Assembly: GCA_944472135.2 (NCBI GenBank)
Contig: CALYDD020000410.1
Coordinates: 62,001-126,000 of the forward strand
DNA from: Trichobilharzia regenti
Lineage: Eukaryota > Platyhelminthes > Trematoda > Strigeidida > Schistosomatidae
Length of the DNA: 64,000 bases
Reading direction: 5' to 3'
A model generated the notes under the pieces. That model ran no database searches, was not told the origin of the DNA, and saw only the letters and a list, made by a program, of their open reading frames with translations. Numbering within the stretch: position 1 is the stretch's first letter; every line of letters starts with the position of its first letter. A program made the position numbers and the translations under genes. Below are positions 20,611 to 32,108 of the stretch, one piece after another.

Positions 20611-22554
20611 TGCTGGCTCCCTCCTTTCATGAAAACAGGAACAGTCTAGTGCACCCGTATCCATTGGACACACTTGACACTTGCACAAGTATAGGCCAAA
20701 TAAAGAACCCTACCCACTTCTGTAACCTAACTAAAAATAAAAGTTCCTTAGTCTATAGCAAATCCAGTACTCCAACTCCTAATTCTCCACCGAAAACAGC
20801 ACACAACAACTCGATAGACATAGGTGAGCATGATGCTGGAACTCCTCTTAACATAGGATCGTCATGTCCAGCAGAATTACTGTGTGCTGAACCATATTCG
20901 GGGCTGACTAACGAACTTAAATACTTCAAATGCTACTTCAACTCTCATCTTTACCTAATCCTCATAAATGCTAGATCTGTTCTAAATAAATTGCCGATGC
21001 TCAGAGCACTCACAGTAATATACAAACCCCCTGTAATTGTCATCACTGAATCTTGGTGTCATTCGGACATCCTGGATGAAGAAATAAGCTTAGATAACTA
21101 CACACACTTTCGGTGTGACAGGGAAGGTGGTAAGGGAGGGGGTTGTCTCATGTACTTTCTGAATGCACTTACTGTATCACAGCTAGAAAGTAGTACACTT
21201 AACATGCCTGAGACTCTATGGGTTAATAAGGAGGGAGGGTGGCGTTAGCTGATCAGTAGATATGGTGGGGGTCACTAAGGTGAATCGCCCCATTCTGCAG
21301 GAACAGCAATATACAAATTAAAGGCTCGAGATATTTCTGATTTTTATGAGGGCTTAGATCTTTATCTTGAAAAAGATAATAATGAACGCCTTGACAGATC
21401 ATGCTTCTACCTCTAAATATATACTATTCGCCCAGCCTATTGTTGAGATGCGACCATGTGGGATGTGCACAGTTTTATGGGGCATCTTATAAACTAACTT
21501 GCTGTCCATTGACTGATCTTTAAATACCACTTCACAATGTCTTATCTCATTCATTTTCCAATAACGTCTTTACTTGATCCTCATTATGTCCCATTAAACC
21601 TAACATTTTACAGCTCTTTATGACTTATTATATTCCTACTCTCTGAAGGGTACGGTTGTACATTAAATGCACAAAAAGGTATAAAACAAAAACAACTGGC
21701 ACAACTGAGGATAAATGTATTAAAACCAAAATTGGACATCATGATAGTACGAGGTATATGTGTTGCATTATACATTGCAAATGAACGTTGTCAGCCTAGG
21801 GAGTTTTCTTTTTTTAATGCATTTATTAATGATACTTGCACTTACCTATTTCATTACAATTAAATGATTCACCTCAGCACTTTTACTTTCCTAAAACAGC
21901 TTTCAATCCCTTGTAGAAGTTGTACTTACCTCAATATTGGTTGGTTATCGTATGCCGACAACCACGGGATAAAAACGAAACGAAGTCGATTTTCCCGCTC
22001 AACCTGGAGGACAATTGTACAATTCAATAACTATACAGCCTAGTTCAGACAATGTGTATTTATATATATATCAAATGTTTAACTGTTGAAACATTATTAA
22101 CTTGTAGACAATCTACGATTTGATATTATATCATACTTGATCGTGCCTGTAAATATGGCATGCATTTTCATGTAAATTTATATGTTTATATGAGAATATA
22201 CATTATTATTATTATTACTTAAATAACGTAACAGCATTAATTGGATGCTCCTACAGAGCACCTGGCACCTTTAGTAATTACGAGACCCAACTTACTAATA
22301 CTCTGGAGCAATTAACCGACTTACAATACGATCATAAGATCCTATGTGGGGACTTTGACTTACCTGAAATCAACTGGGATATACCCACAGGTCCAACTAA
22401 ATTTGATAAGTTCTTAGACACACTGGATATACTTGGCTGGAAACAAACTGTCACTACTCCCACAAGAGGTAACAACGTACTAGACTGCCACAATATAAGC
22501 CCCCTTTCAACGCTAGTAGGTTCTGAGTTCCCAGGGAGCGACCACAAAACAGTA
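20514..22554 (+). pseudogene. CR1-B ORF2 endonuclease domain, split by N1
   Basis: The N-part runs to about 21,229: LILINARSVLNKL, ITESW, a GGGCLMY segment and ETLWVN. After N1 the same coding frame resumes at about 22,216 (NNVTALIGCSYRAP), then GDFDLPEINW and SDHKTV. The family catalytic Asn of GDFN is Asp here, which may reduce nicking. The SDH catalytic pair is kept. Removing N1 gives a continuous frame into the reverse transcriptase, so N1 is the sole break. Confidence 0.85.
21230..22217 (+). mobile_element. Retroposon N1, copy 3
   Basis: About 988 bp, GGAGGGAGGGTGGCGT to (ATT)n. The flanks show a near-duplication, ttaataa on the left and ttaaataa on the right, consistent with target-primed insertion. 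It lies within about 20 nt of the position where N1 copy 2 entered CR1-A. Confidence 0.85.
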
Positions 22555-24786
22555 ATGTGTGCACTGCCAATTCCGCTGAGTAGCAATGCATCTCATACCT
22601 CCACTTCACAACAGGTAATATATAGGAACTATAGTAAGGCAAACTGGGCCTTAGTTGAATCGATGCTAAGATCCTCCAAATGGGATGAATACTTCACTAC
22701 TGATGACCTATCGAGAGCCCTAACCATCTTCTACCATAACTCAAACATATGCTTAGATGCTGTCATTCCACTCCAAACACTAAAGGTTTCCCCACACAGA
22801 AAGTCATTCATAAAACCAAAGGATCGTAAGAAACTGAAGAAACTCTCAACAAGTTACTTCAAACACCACGACTTTGGCACTCTAGGTCTAATACTTAAAA
22901 CCCTTAGCTCCATCACACAAGCTCAAGATTTCCGTATGAGAAAGGAAGAACGCATCGCAGTAGCCAGCCCTGCTAGAGTGTATGCACTCACAGAAATCTT
23001 AAGGAGGCGAATGAATCGCAAAAATCACAGCATTTTTCTCCTCATAGACAAAGGCAGGCTATGCACTAACTCTGCAGACATATGTGAACTATTCAACAAA
23101 ACGTTTGCAGGTAACTACCTTAAGCCCTCAGTCCAGCTACTCGATATACACCCTATTACTAAAATGGCACAAACTCCATCTCCACTCACACCAAACCAAA
23201 TTAGCACTGTTCAATTCACTTACGCTGATATTAACCAAACTATAAGAACTCTCAAAAGTTCAAAAGGTTTCGGTACCGACGGTATATCATCTTACTTCTT
23301 TAAATATGGTGGCCCTGACATTCCTCTACTGCTGCTTAAAATATTCACAATGTCCCTAGAAACCCAAACTTACCCTGACATGTGGAAGACAACATTCATT
23401 ATGCCTAAACACAAATCTGGCTCGAAAACTGAAGTCAGTAACTACCGGCCAATCAATATCACACTTATAGCATCTAGAATCATGGAGAGACTAGTCAAAG
23501 ATAACTTAATCAAACATATGCTTAGCTGCAACATCATAAGTCCGAACCAACATGGATTCCTGAAATCCAGATCATGTTTAACATGTCACCTAGACTTCTT
23601 CAATTTTGTAACCAGCAGTCGTGACAGACGGCAACTAGTACTTGTCATCTACTTTGACATTTCTAAAGCATTTGACCGTGTTGACCATTTACTGCTAACA
23701 AATAAGCTGAACTCCTTAGGAATACGTGATCCATTATTAGGATGGCTTAAATCATTCCTTAACAATAGGTCCCAAATAGTTAAACTCGGGTCTGCAACCT
23801 CCAAACCTAGCCCTATCACTTCTGGTGTAGTACAAGGTAGTGTCATTGGACCCCTCCTATTTACAATATACATCAATGACATATGCGCTTGCTTCACGCG
23901 CGGGAAACCATTCATCTTTGCAGATGACCTAAAAGTAGCTTATACATTCCAATGTGATGACTTAGGGAACTTCGAGAATGTAGTGCAGAAGGAATTAGAT
24001 AAAATGACTGCTTGGTCGTCCTTATGGAACCTCCAATTTAATCTGAACAAATGTGGCTGGATCTGCTTCGGCGCACCCTCAATTGACCTGAAATTAACGC
24101 TTCAATCCGCTAACCTAACCAGACTCCGAAGTGTCGTTGACCTAGGCCTGAGGTACTCTAGTGACTTGACATTCTCTGAGCAAGTAGCATCACAGACTAG
24201 AAAATCGAGGATGCTCTTAGGATGCATACTCAGGAACTTTCACAACAATGAAGCCAAGCTAATTCTGTACAAAACATGTGTCAGACCACTACTAGAATAC
24301 TGTCCATTTATCATAAGCAGCACTCGCACACGTGATAAGCTAAGGATGGAAAGTATCCAACGACATTTTACCTCAAAACTGCTTGGCTACGATTGTAAGA
24401 AAGACTACATCTCACGGTGCATGATCCTAAAACTCGACCCTTTTTGGACAAGGCGACTTATTATAAACCTAATATTCTTCTTTAAGGTCCTTCACAAAAT
24501 ATCATTCTCAGGTAACAGGGACATACAATTCGCACAGGAAGGTTCTTACGATCTGCGTAACCAAACTTGCACAGTGACAACTCATTCTTTTAGGTCAACA
24601 CTCCGTGAAAACTTCTTCACAGTCATGTATTCTAAAATATGGAATAGCCTACCCCTAGATGTCAGAACTTGCTCTTCGGTTACAAGCTTCAAACGCTCTC
24701 TATACAGACTGTTTCACTCTACTGATTATATTAATAAACTATTTACTCCTGGAACGAATCAAGCACTAATCTACTACAGCACCTAA
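22555..24786 (+). CDS. CR1-B reverse transcriptase (ORF2 C-terminal part)
   Basis: 743 codons with no stop from the first ATG after the endonuclease; the frame itself is open from 22,216. The linker carries KSSKGFGTDGI, followed by the RT core with YRPINIT, QHGFL, YFDISKAFDRVDH, SGVVQGSVIGPLLFTIYIND and the catalytic FADD at 23,917-23,928 (residue about 455). Then comes the thumb (CGWICFG, SVVDLGLRYS) and a C-terminal region ending KIWNSLPLDVRTCSSVTSFK. The enzyme copies element RNA at the nicked target. It would be intact if the endonuclease were not interrupted. Confidence 0.9.
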   Translation: MCALPIPLSSNASHTSTSQQVIYRNYSKANWALVESMLRSSKWDEYFTTDDLSRALTIFYHNSNICLDAVIPLQTLKVSPHRKSFIKPKDRKKLKKLSTSYFKHHDFGTLGLILKTLSSITQAQDFRMRKEERIAVASPARVYALTEILRRRMNRKNHSIFLLIDKGRLCTNSADICELFNKTFAGNYLKPSVQLLDIHPITKMAQTPSPLTPNQISTVQFTYADINQTIRTLKSSKGFGTDGISSYFFKYGGPDIPLLLLKIFTMSLETQTYPDMWKTTFIMPKHKSGSKTEVSNYRPINITLIASRIMERLVKDNLIKHMLSCNIISPNQHGFLKSRSCLTCHLDFFNFVTSSRDRRQLVLVIYFDISKAFDRVDHLLLTNKLNSLGIRDPLLGWLKSFLNNRSQIVKLGSATSKPSPITSGVVQGSVIGPLLFTIYINDICACFTRGKPFIFADDLKVAYTFQCDDLGNFENVVQKELDKMTAWSSLWNLQFNLNKCGWICFGAPSIDLKLTLQSANLTRLRSVVDLGLRYSSDLTFSEQVASQTRKSRMLLGCILRNFHNNEAKLILYKTCVRPLLEYCPFIISSTRTRDKLRMESIQRHFTSKLLGYDCKKDYISRCMILKLDPFWTRRLIINLIFFFKVLHKISFSGNRDIQFAQEGSYDLRNQTCTVTTHSFRSTLRENFFTVMYSKIWNSLPLDVRTCSSVTSFKRSLYRLFHSTDYINKLFTPGTNQALIYYST

Positions 24787-25230
24787 AAGACGCACTTCAA
24801 CACCCTTAGCAATCTTTAAACTATAAATAAACTAGCAGCATGGATGCATAAAGACATAGTACGGAACATACAGGATTAGTTTACCCTTAGAAATAGGACC
24901 TATCCCTCATTGTAACCTTCAAACGCTTGCTATGTAAACTGTTTTGTCCAAATGACTATCCCTACCTGAACCCATCACTTATTTCTAAAACGCATCAGTC
25001 ATTAGAACAATAAAAACGCTCAGACTCATTAGTACACATTATGACATTAAATAAACTCTAAGACTTCGCATAAATACGTGAAAACAAACACAATATAGAA
25101 AAATGTTTACTTAAGTATAATATACAATTAAGATAAACATTTATAAATGCATAATATATAAATGTCCTTTTCATGTTCACATACTTTCTCTTTCTGGTAT
25201 TTTGCTGCTCCTATTCATCTTCTGGTCGAG
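24787..25230. other. CR1-B 3' flank with a second decayed CR1 C-terminus
   Basis: At about 24,903-25,010 the plus strand repeats, in diverged form, the end of the CR1 protein (VTFKRLLCKLF against VTSFKRSLYRLF). A second truncated CR1 3' end seems to follow the first. The rest is AT-rich. Confidence 0.45.
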
Positions 25231-25234
25231 GTCG

Positions 25235-25950
25235 AACAACCCTGCATCTAAACTGAAATGAGGATTAATTCCAAACCGTCTATCTCATAACCACTCAAAT
25301 TCCATGAACGATCCAATTCTACCATTTGAAGACGCTGGCGAACATGCTGTAAATGAGTATTCATGATCTGAAATGAAGAAGCAACTGGTTTTCAAACAGT
25401 TTTCAACATTTTACTCAACTTACGAATACAGTCCGCCGTGCAGACACAAATGGAGCAAATGTAGGATTCTGGAATCGACCTCGGCACCACTTGATGCAGT
25501 AAAACAACCCAACATGACCTTATCTAGTTTTCGTATCCACGATCAAGTTTCTTTCCTGTTATGAAACTACGATAAGACTGCTAAAAAATGGAATAAATAT
25601 ATCACTGATCTCAACATAATACATCAATAATCTTTAAGCCAAGGGTGCTGTTCACAACAAAGTTATATAGGAGAATTGACTTCAAGCTTTATTTTTCCCA
25701 GATATTTGTATTACATTCATCTGATGTCTGGTTTTTTGTTAATGCGAAGACAATATTTCTATATCTCTTTATGTGCTACACAAACAAACTTTATAGCAGA
25801 CTGTTCCGACTGACTTTGATGTCAGAAAGAACAACCAAACTGTAAGTCAATTATACATCGGATTTTGTGTAATTTATATAATAACTTATCCATGCCTGTA
25901 CAATTGGTATGTTCCTGCATAAACAGGAAGAAATATATATATATATATAT
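25235..25950 (+). mobile_element. Retroposon N2, copy 2 (5'-truncated)
   Basis: Same family as 5,228 and 40,618 but in plus orientation. It carries the identical 66-codon frame (25,645-25,845) and ends in a single tail module (GTTCCTGCATAAACAGGAAG hairpin, then (AT)n). It abuts the truncated 3' end of PAO-3. Confidence 0.75.
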
Positions 25951-26269
25951 CTCAGTCATTTACACTTTTTCTCCCCGGCGTGTGGGACCACAGCTAATAA
26001 TTATCTCCGTATGCATTTCATTCTCAGCAATGGCCTAGCCTCCACGGCGTATACGACCCGTCTGCTGTCTTTACCATCAATCAATTCATTCACGGATGTA
26101 GAAGACTAGAAACAACTTCAGAAGTAATCACGACGAAAGTTTTAACAAAATTACGCAATAACAACAAGGTACGAAAACAACAAGTAAACACAATGGATCC
26201 AAAAACATCAATTGATAGGACACACCACACGTATATACAAACAGTACACCCAAACTCGCGGATCATGTC

Positions 26270-26725
26270 TTGGTGGAATTCCTTTGAAGAATTGCAGGAC
26301 TTACACCAGTACGCCTACAACCCTTCTCAGGTTGACGATTGTAATTTGTGGAATGTCCGGACACAATCAAGACTAACCAACAATTACATCAATTGGAACT
26401 CACACAACTATTTAACACAAACATATGTACAATCAACACATCAAATGTTGTGGATTCTGACACGACAAACTGCCCTTGAAGAACTGTAGGACTTACAGCA
26501 GTACGCCTACATTCCTTCTCAGGTTGATGATCCAAGTGGAAGTCGTCCGGACACAAACAGAATTACTAACAGCTAGATGATAAATTATACCAATCCAGTA
26601 TATGCAATATGAACATATGTACAAAATCACACACCGAGCACATTGGACTGCTCATTGATGCGCTACCCTTTGGAGAATTGTAGGACTTACAGCAGTACGC
26701 CTACAACCCTTCTCAGGTTGACGCT
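26270..26725 (-). repeat. 193-bp tandem units, PAO-3
   Basis: Three units with CAACCTGAGAAGG cores (minus strand) near 26,325, 26,515 and 26,712. On the opposite strand the first units form a 98-codon frame (26,193-26,489) containing LQDLHQYAYNPSQVDD. Confidence 0.75.
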
Positions 26726-28682
26726 CTAGGTTGGAAAATCGTTGCAGAGTTCATTTGCTGACTTCCCTCTATCATCTATATCCTCAAATCTCAACAGCAA
26801 CACGCCCATATCATTGTATCGTAGAATATAAATGACGAAGAAACACACGACATATCTCATCAACCAAGTGTAGAAATAGAGTAATTTACACCAAAGATAA
26901 TAGCATTCAATTAGTAACTTGAAACTAGAAATGCCTTTATTCGTGCAAGTCAATTTAACAATAACTCTCTCGTTTACACTTGGCTTATCCTCACTAAACT
27001 GACCATTGATATTCGTCCTTTCAAACGAACTGATACTAGCATAGTCATGGCACAAGATACTTGAGTTGATAGGCGTCTTTTTCATTGTGGATGACAGCAC
27101 CAACGACGACTGATTGATATCAGTTGATGAAGTTAGCGGTGGATCAAAAGCTGTTGTTGCTCGACTTTCAGAAGTTTGTCTACCTGCAAGACCACCACCA
27201 CTGCTGTCTTTTACTATCAGCTCAGGTTTAGCACTATCATCTGATGATAGGTGGGCTACATGCTGATCAATTACACTGACGGTCTCACAAGTATGCATGC
27301 CTTCTGCAACTGCACCTGCATTTATTTCTACTTCACGTTCAAGTTGTACAGAAACTTTGTTCAACTTAGCAGTAGTAGGCATATCCCTCATCTCATCATG
27401 ATCAACCAAAGACAACTGTGAAGTATCATGATCATTATCACGAATATTCACTTTACCGTCAACTTCATCATTTTCAAACTCTTTAATAACAGAAGTAGAC
27501 AATTTTGGTTCCTCCTCACAAATCATTAAAGGTTTTATATGTTCACTCTGACTAGATATACTTTGTAAACTTTTGGAGTCAGAATTGCACTCTGAAGCAG
27601 TAACTCTATTCTGTGACACTCTATTCAACAGTGGCTTACCAGTTGCAACTACAGACTTCCTGACCGCACAGTTATCGCCACACAATTCGGAGTCAGACCT
27701 GGAGTTTACATATAGCTTACCACTGAACTTGCTCACTGGTTCACAGTTCACCTTTGTATGCACTTTTTGCAAACGTGTAAAACACAACCGTGTTTGTCTT
27801 GCATCTTGTAACTTATCTGTTGAGCATGTACTACGAAACCTGTCACACTCACTAAGTTTATATACATTACTAGACATCATGGAGCCTTCTCGATATCCAC
27901 CTCTCTGAGGCTTATTCGTCATCAATGAGTGCGTTTTACCCTCAGACTCCTCTATTCTAGGGGATAGATGTGATAGACTTGCGAACTTGCTCATAGATTG
28001 ATTGACACTAGTATTTACCAGTTTCAGGATATCATCAAACTTTGGTTCGATACCCTCATCCTCCATACGGGAGCTTATCTTCATTCACTTGCTTTGCAGT
28101 CGAGTAGGTAGGCGTCTTGCTATTACTTCTAGTATAAAACTCGAGTTGATGTCACTCATGCAATTCATAGAAATCAAGGTAATCTGATAAGTCACAAGAT
28201 TATATAAAAACTCAGTAAGTGCCTCGGATTCACCTTGAAGTTGACTGCCGTTACCTTTGACAGCTTCGTATACGATCCTTACAATCATTGAAGGTCTTCC
28301 AAACCTTTGAGGTAGTATGCTCATAGCCTCGTAGTAGCCATCTTTTGGCTTCATAAACTTACAGCACTGTGTGGCTCTCGAAGCATCTCCAGTGCAATAC
28401 CTCATCAAATACATCAATTTCAATTCATCACTTAATAAAAAAACTACTCAGCATAATCTCAAACTCCTTTACAAATTCTAAATAATCAGCCGGGTTTCCA
28501 TCAAAACACCGTGGTTCTAATTTAGGGAGTTTGATGTTCCTATTATCCCTGAACGGCGAAACAGTAACATCAACCATGTCATGTTTAACATCAGACACAT
28601 CGTTACAAGTAACAGACAAGTCACCATGACTTACTTTCCTGTTTGCATCCAAGACGCTCCGTCTCTTCTTTGACCCAGGCAT
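26726..28682 (-). pseudogene. PAO-3 gag-like protein, frameshifted
   Basis: Matches the 651-residue protein in three pieces: start to FEIMLSSFF (28,428-28,682; the frame can be extended upstream to 28,775 through MDSHRSSFLVPVKSSL), 28,085-28,423, and 26,726-28,084. The middle piece is connected by a frame break near 28,425 and a stop near 28,085. The DUF1759-type motifs (LPKLEPRCFDGNPADYL) are recognisable. The open upstream extension in this copy suggests the ancestral protein may have started before MPGSKK. Confidence 0.85.
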
Positions 28683-28826
28683 TGTTGAACTTGACCCAAT
28701 TCCAAAAAGTTCCAGATATTGCTTGTTCAAAGAGGACTTGACCGGCACCAGGAAAGATGAACGGTGACTATCCAAACTTTCACCAACTGTTTGAATCCGC
28801 CAGAATCTGCTTCTACCGTCAGAAGC

Positions 28827-29185
28827 TGTCAGCCACGTCTCGTAAACCGTTAATGCCCAGCTCTTGCTACGCTCGGACTCACGCTGTTCCTTGAAGTTTT
28901 TCAGAAACGCTTAGTAATAACGGACGCGAAAACCAAAACACCGATTGGCCGCTTGGGAATTCTTTATTGTAACACCAACATATAAAAAATATTTCTACTA
29001 AGGTCTGTGAACAAATATTACAATAATAAATCACAATATTACTTATGACGGTTTACTGCCGACTTCTTTCTGAACAGCGACCGATGAGACGATGACTGTC
29101 GTATTGATGCCTCCGCGAAAATTAGGGAAGTTGGTTTTGAGCAAACAACCACGAATTGATCGTTCAATCTTCAACTACATTGACA
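28827..29185 (-). repeat. 5' LTR of PAO-3
   Basis: 359 bp, TGTCAGCC...CATTGACA, same length class as 12,618 and 17,607. Confidence 0.85.
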
Positions 29186-29240
29186 TGGACAGATGTACGC
29201 CAGTCGGGCACCATATATACCTCACCAACTACAACCTATC

Positions 29241-29596
29241 TTTCAATCGAGTATCGAAACCGTTTATGCCCAGCTCTTGCTACGCCGGGCCTCACGCTGT
29301 CCTTCGAAGCCTTTAAGAAACGCTTAGTATTAACGGACGCAAAAACCAAAACACCGATTGGTGACTTGCGAATTCTTTACTCTAGCACCAACATATGAGC
29401 AGCATAATAAACTAAGGTCTAAGAAGAAATATTACAATAATAAATGACGATATTACTTCCGACAGTTTTTAGGTTCTTTCTGAACAGCGACCGTTGAGAC
29501 GATGACTGGCAGATTGATCACACGCGAAAATTATGGGGAAGTTGGGTTTGAGCAAACAACCATGAATTGATGGTTCAATCTTCAACTACGTTGACA
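29241..29596 (-). repeat. Diverged LTR of the PAO family
   Basis: Ends CGTTGACA; the start is mutated (TTTCAATC for TGTCAATC). It lies 55 bp beyond the PAO-3 LTR. No internal region is attached, so it is a solo LTR or a remnant. Confidence 0.7.
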
Positions 29597-29762
29597 ATAT
29601 ATACTAGACATTTCGAACTCATGCTTGTGCTTTCTCATAGCACAGCCTGCCATAATTTGCTTGAAGCATCTGTATCGCATGTTGTTTCTGTTTTGCTATA
29701 CTCCTAGTGTGCGTTATTTTTGCTATTTTTCTACTCTTAAACCACTTTTTAAGAATTGTCAT

Positions 29763-30338
29763 ATGTCTTCCAATACCTCCAATAACTTAGAGCTGGTATC
29801 TGTTACTAATATTTTTCTTACTGTACTAGTTTTTAAGCCCAGAGACCCCCATCTTTGATTTGCACGACTAGAACATTATTTCACTACCAATAAGCTCACG
29901 TCACAGACGGCTAAATTCGTCATTTCGAGTACAGTACTGCCAAAGGAAGTCGCCGAGCAGGTACGACAATACATCTTTCAACTCAGCACAGAAGCGCCTT
30001 ATGACAAGTTGAAGGAAGAGGTACTTCGATGCACTTCGCTTTCGGGTAGGCGAGCACTCGATCGCTTGTTAAGCAACGTTGAGCTAGGTGATAAAACCCC
30101 ATCGCAACTCATGAGTCATATACCAAGCTTAGTAGCAGGAAGAGAAATCGATAAACGTCTCTTTTACCGAATCTGGCGGCGACGACTTCCTGCAAACATC
30201 CAGCAAGTTCTTGCTCTCGGAGACGACGACAATAACATAGAAAAACCCACGAAAATCACGGATCGTATGTGTGAGAGGTCAACACCTCTATCTGTCGCTT
30301 CCACTAGCAGAATACCAGACAATCACGACAGGATATAG
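29763..30338 (+). pseudogene. Gypsy gag with one internal stop
   Basis: A single frame from ATG 29,763 with one TGA at 29,856-29,858, exactly where gag proteins of this group carry Trp (P..W FARLE). After the stop come FARLEHYF, VLPKEVAEQVRQ, YDKLKEEVL, ELGDKTPSQLMSH and RRLPANIQQVLAL, a typical gag of flatworm and arthropod gypsy (CsRn1-like) elements. The frame is lost near 30,338; an Arg/Ser-rich stretch and the zinc motif CWYHRSYGSNARRC follow in another frame (about 30,380-30,530). Gag would form the particle shell. Confidence 0.85.
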
Positions 30339-30539
30339 ACCCTAGAACACAAAGTCGACACCTGAGTCAGTTAGCAGCACTGACCACACGCACACGACCA
30401 AGCCGTTCTAGAAGCTCGTCTCGTCGACGTCTTTCTCGGTCACGTAGCACGTCACGACATCGCGATAATATTTGCTGGTATCACCGTAGTTATGGAAGCA
30501 ACGCACGACGGTGCCGTTCACCTTGCAACTTCCAGGTAC

Positions 30540-31086
30540 TACATGGTAAACGAGCTGCTATAAAGAAAGATATTGGCTGCTGTGTTTCCGAACTAGTCCA
30601 TGGAACAACATTACGATTACCAGGGGAATTTTTCACCCCGGGTAACCAAGTTCCAAACAATATGACTGGTTACGTGCACCAGCTAAAAGGACACATGAAC
30701 GAGCTCAAGATATTACTTCCACGCCAGCAGGAACGAATGTCATACACCCCGCCACAACTGACAGATTGCACTCACATCTTCGTCAGGAGAGAGGGTGTAC
30801 AGCGACCACATCAACCCGCTCACGATGGCCCATTCAAAGTTCTAAATAGAAAGCTAAAGTTATCACGATAGAACGACTGAATAAGGCAGAAGCCATCAGT
30901 GTCCAAAAGAGTCAAACCAGCGTTCATCGACGATTTCGAAGTCAGCGATAAAGACCAGCTGAAAGACGTACCAACACCTACATCCACGCAAGCTTCAATG
31001 TCACCAGAGAAACCTGTGAAAACAAAATGATCTGGTAGGAGAGTTCATTGGCCTAGACGTTACGTGCAAATCATCAATATATAACT
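30540..31086 (+). pseudogene. Gypsy pol C-terminal tail
   Basis: Reads VSELVHGTTLRLPGEFF, then LTDCTHIFVRREGVQRP, HDGPFKVL and finally GRRVHWPRRYV near 31,060. These are the post-integrase segments of CsRn1-type pol. It joins the gag region at about 30,540 without the enzymes. Several frame changes. Confidence 0.75.
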
Positions 31087-31803
31087 TACTACGAATTTTC
31101 ATTTTTATCATCTTTATTCGTAATTGTCATTTGATTGCTCATTTAACTGATTAATGTTTCCATACATAAATCACGTCGCTACTATTTTAACATCGATATT
31201 TCCTGCATTATTACGTTTAATTATATAGCGCTTACTATTCACGTATCGTTTCCGTCTACAGACTACAGATCTCTGGCCGATTTTATCATTCCATATATAT
31301 TCTACCATGATTATCAATCCTACTTTCCCTAGATTATCGCATTTATTATCGTCCTTATTAACCGCATTAAACTGCTCACTTTTCAGCTTAATAACTCGCC
31401 TTATATGTACTATCCGTGCCACCTACTACGCTGACGCATGTTATTGTCGAATGGTTAAATGTATTTTTTATATTTCAGTGTTCTGGTGGGGAATTATGTT
31501 GTACCCCTATACGAAATATGAACATACGCTTCTTAATCTAATTTGTATACTCATATTATATACTCACACAGACCGATTTTATGTGTACTTCGCAAACGTT
31601 TGTCAATTTACTACTGAACATTGCCTTGACACAATTTTTGAAAATTTGACTAGTGCTATAACACACGATCGTACTCTTCGCAAGTGCCTTTTGGTTTTAT
31701 GTTGTGGGCGTCGAGTAGCCACAACGTCTATGCACATTGATAAACGTGAAGAAGTGCTAGGAAATACGTGTATGCTAATTTAGTCAAATAAAGCACGCAA
31801 CAA
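31087..31803 (+). other. Region after gypsy pol, possible 3' LTR
   Basis: A purine-rich GGTGGGGAATTA just before TGTTGTACCCC at 31,497 could be a polypurine tract and LTR start. AATAAA near 31,788 and an end ACGCAACA at about 31,803 fit an LTR. The 158-codon frame here (31,307-31,783) has no domain and straddles that boundary, so I treat it as non-coding. Confidence 0.35.
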
Positions 31804-32108
31804 ATTTAGTTAGTGTATAGATTTAGTCATAGTTACTTTCGCAGAATATGTATTTATATGAATGAATTTATAAATCACTCCTTGATGACTTCGTTTGCTT
31901 TCTTCTTTGTTGCTGTGCTTTTTCTCCTTTTTCCCTCACCGTTTTAGCTTCTGTATGAATTGCTGAATATAAAATTATAAATGTAGATATTTGACCACTT
32001 ACAATGACGAATGATCTGTAAATATTTCTAGTCCCATATCCTGCAAATGCCTTATGAATTATCCATTAGTTTTTTCCTCGACGCATACTGGATTACAGTT
32101 GTGGAATA
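31804..32108. other. AT-rich, nothing recognised
   Basis: No open frame or repeat that I can name. Confidence 0.5.

Larger units (their letters stand above)
19027..24786 (+). mobile_element. CR1-B: near-complete CR1-like LINE with N1 inserted
   Basis: ORF1 is intact (527 codons). ORF2 with endonuclease and reverse transcriptase is open except for the N1 insertion at 21,230-22,217. It is the best-preserved autonomous element here. The only catalytic oddity is GDFD in place of GDFN in the endonuclease. A fresh-looking frame with almost no stops suggests recent activity before the N1 hit. Confidence 0.9.
25952..29185 (-). mobile_element. PAO-3: gag-only BEL/Pao-like element, lacks 3' LTR
   Basis: Minus-strand order: 5' LTR 28,827-29,185, leader, frameshifted gag-like gene, 193-bp repeats, then truncation at 25,952 next to N2. 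It is older than PAO-1/PAO-2 (frameshifts, longer LTR), but its central block is identical to theirs. Confidence 0.85.
29763..31090 (+). mobile_element. Internally deleted Ty3/gypsy element (gag joined to pol end)
   Basis: Gag and its CHHC-like region are followed directly by the C-terminal tail of pol; protease, RT, RNase H and integrase are missing. The layout is that of an internal deletion derivative. Confidence 0.8.

Noticed and set aside
31307..31783. 158-codon frame after the gypsy pol end
   Set aside because: Hydrophobic, AT-driven composition, no domain, and crosses the proposed LTR start.
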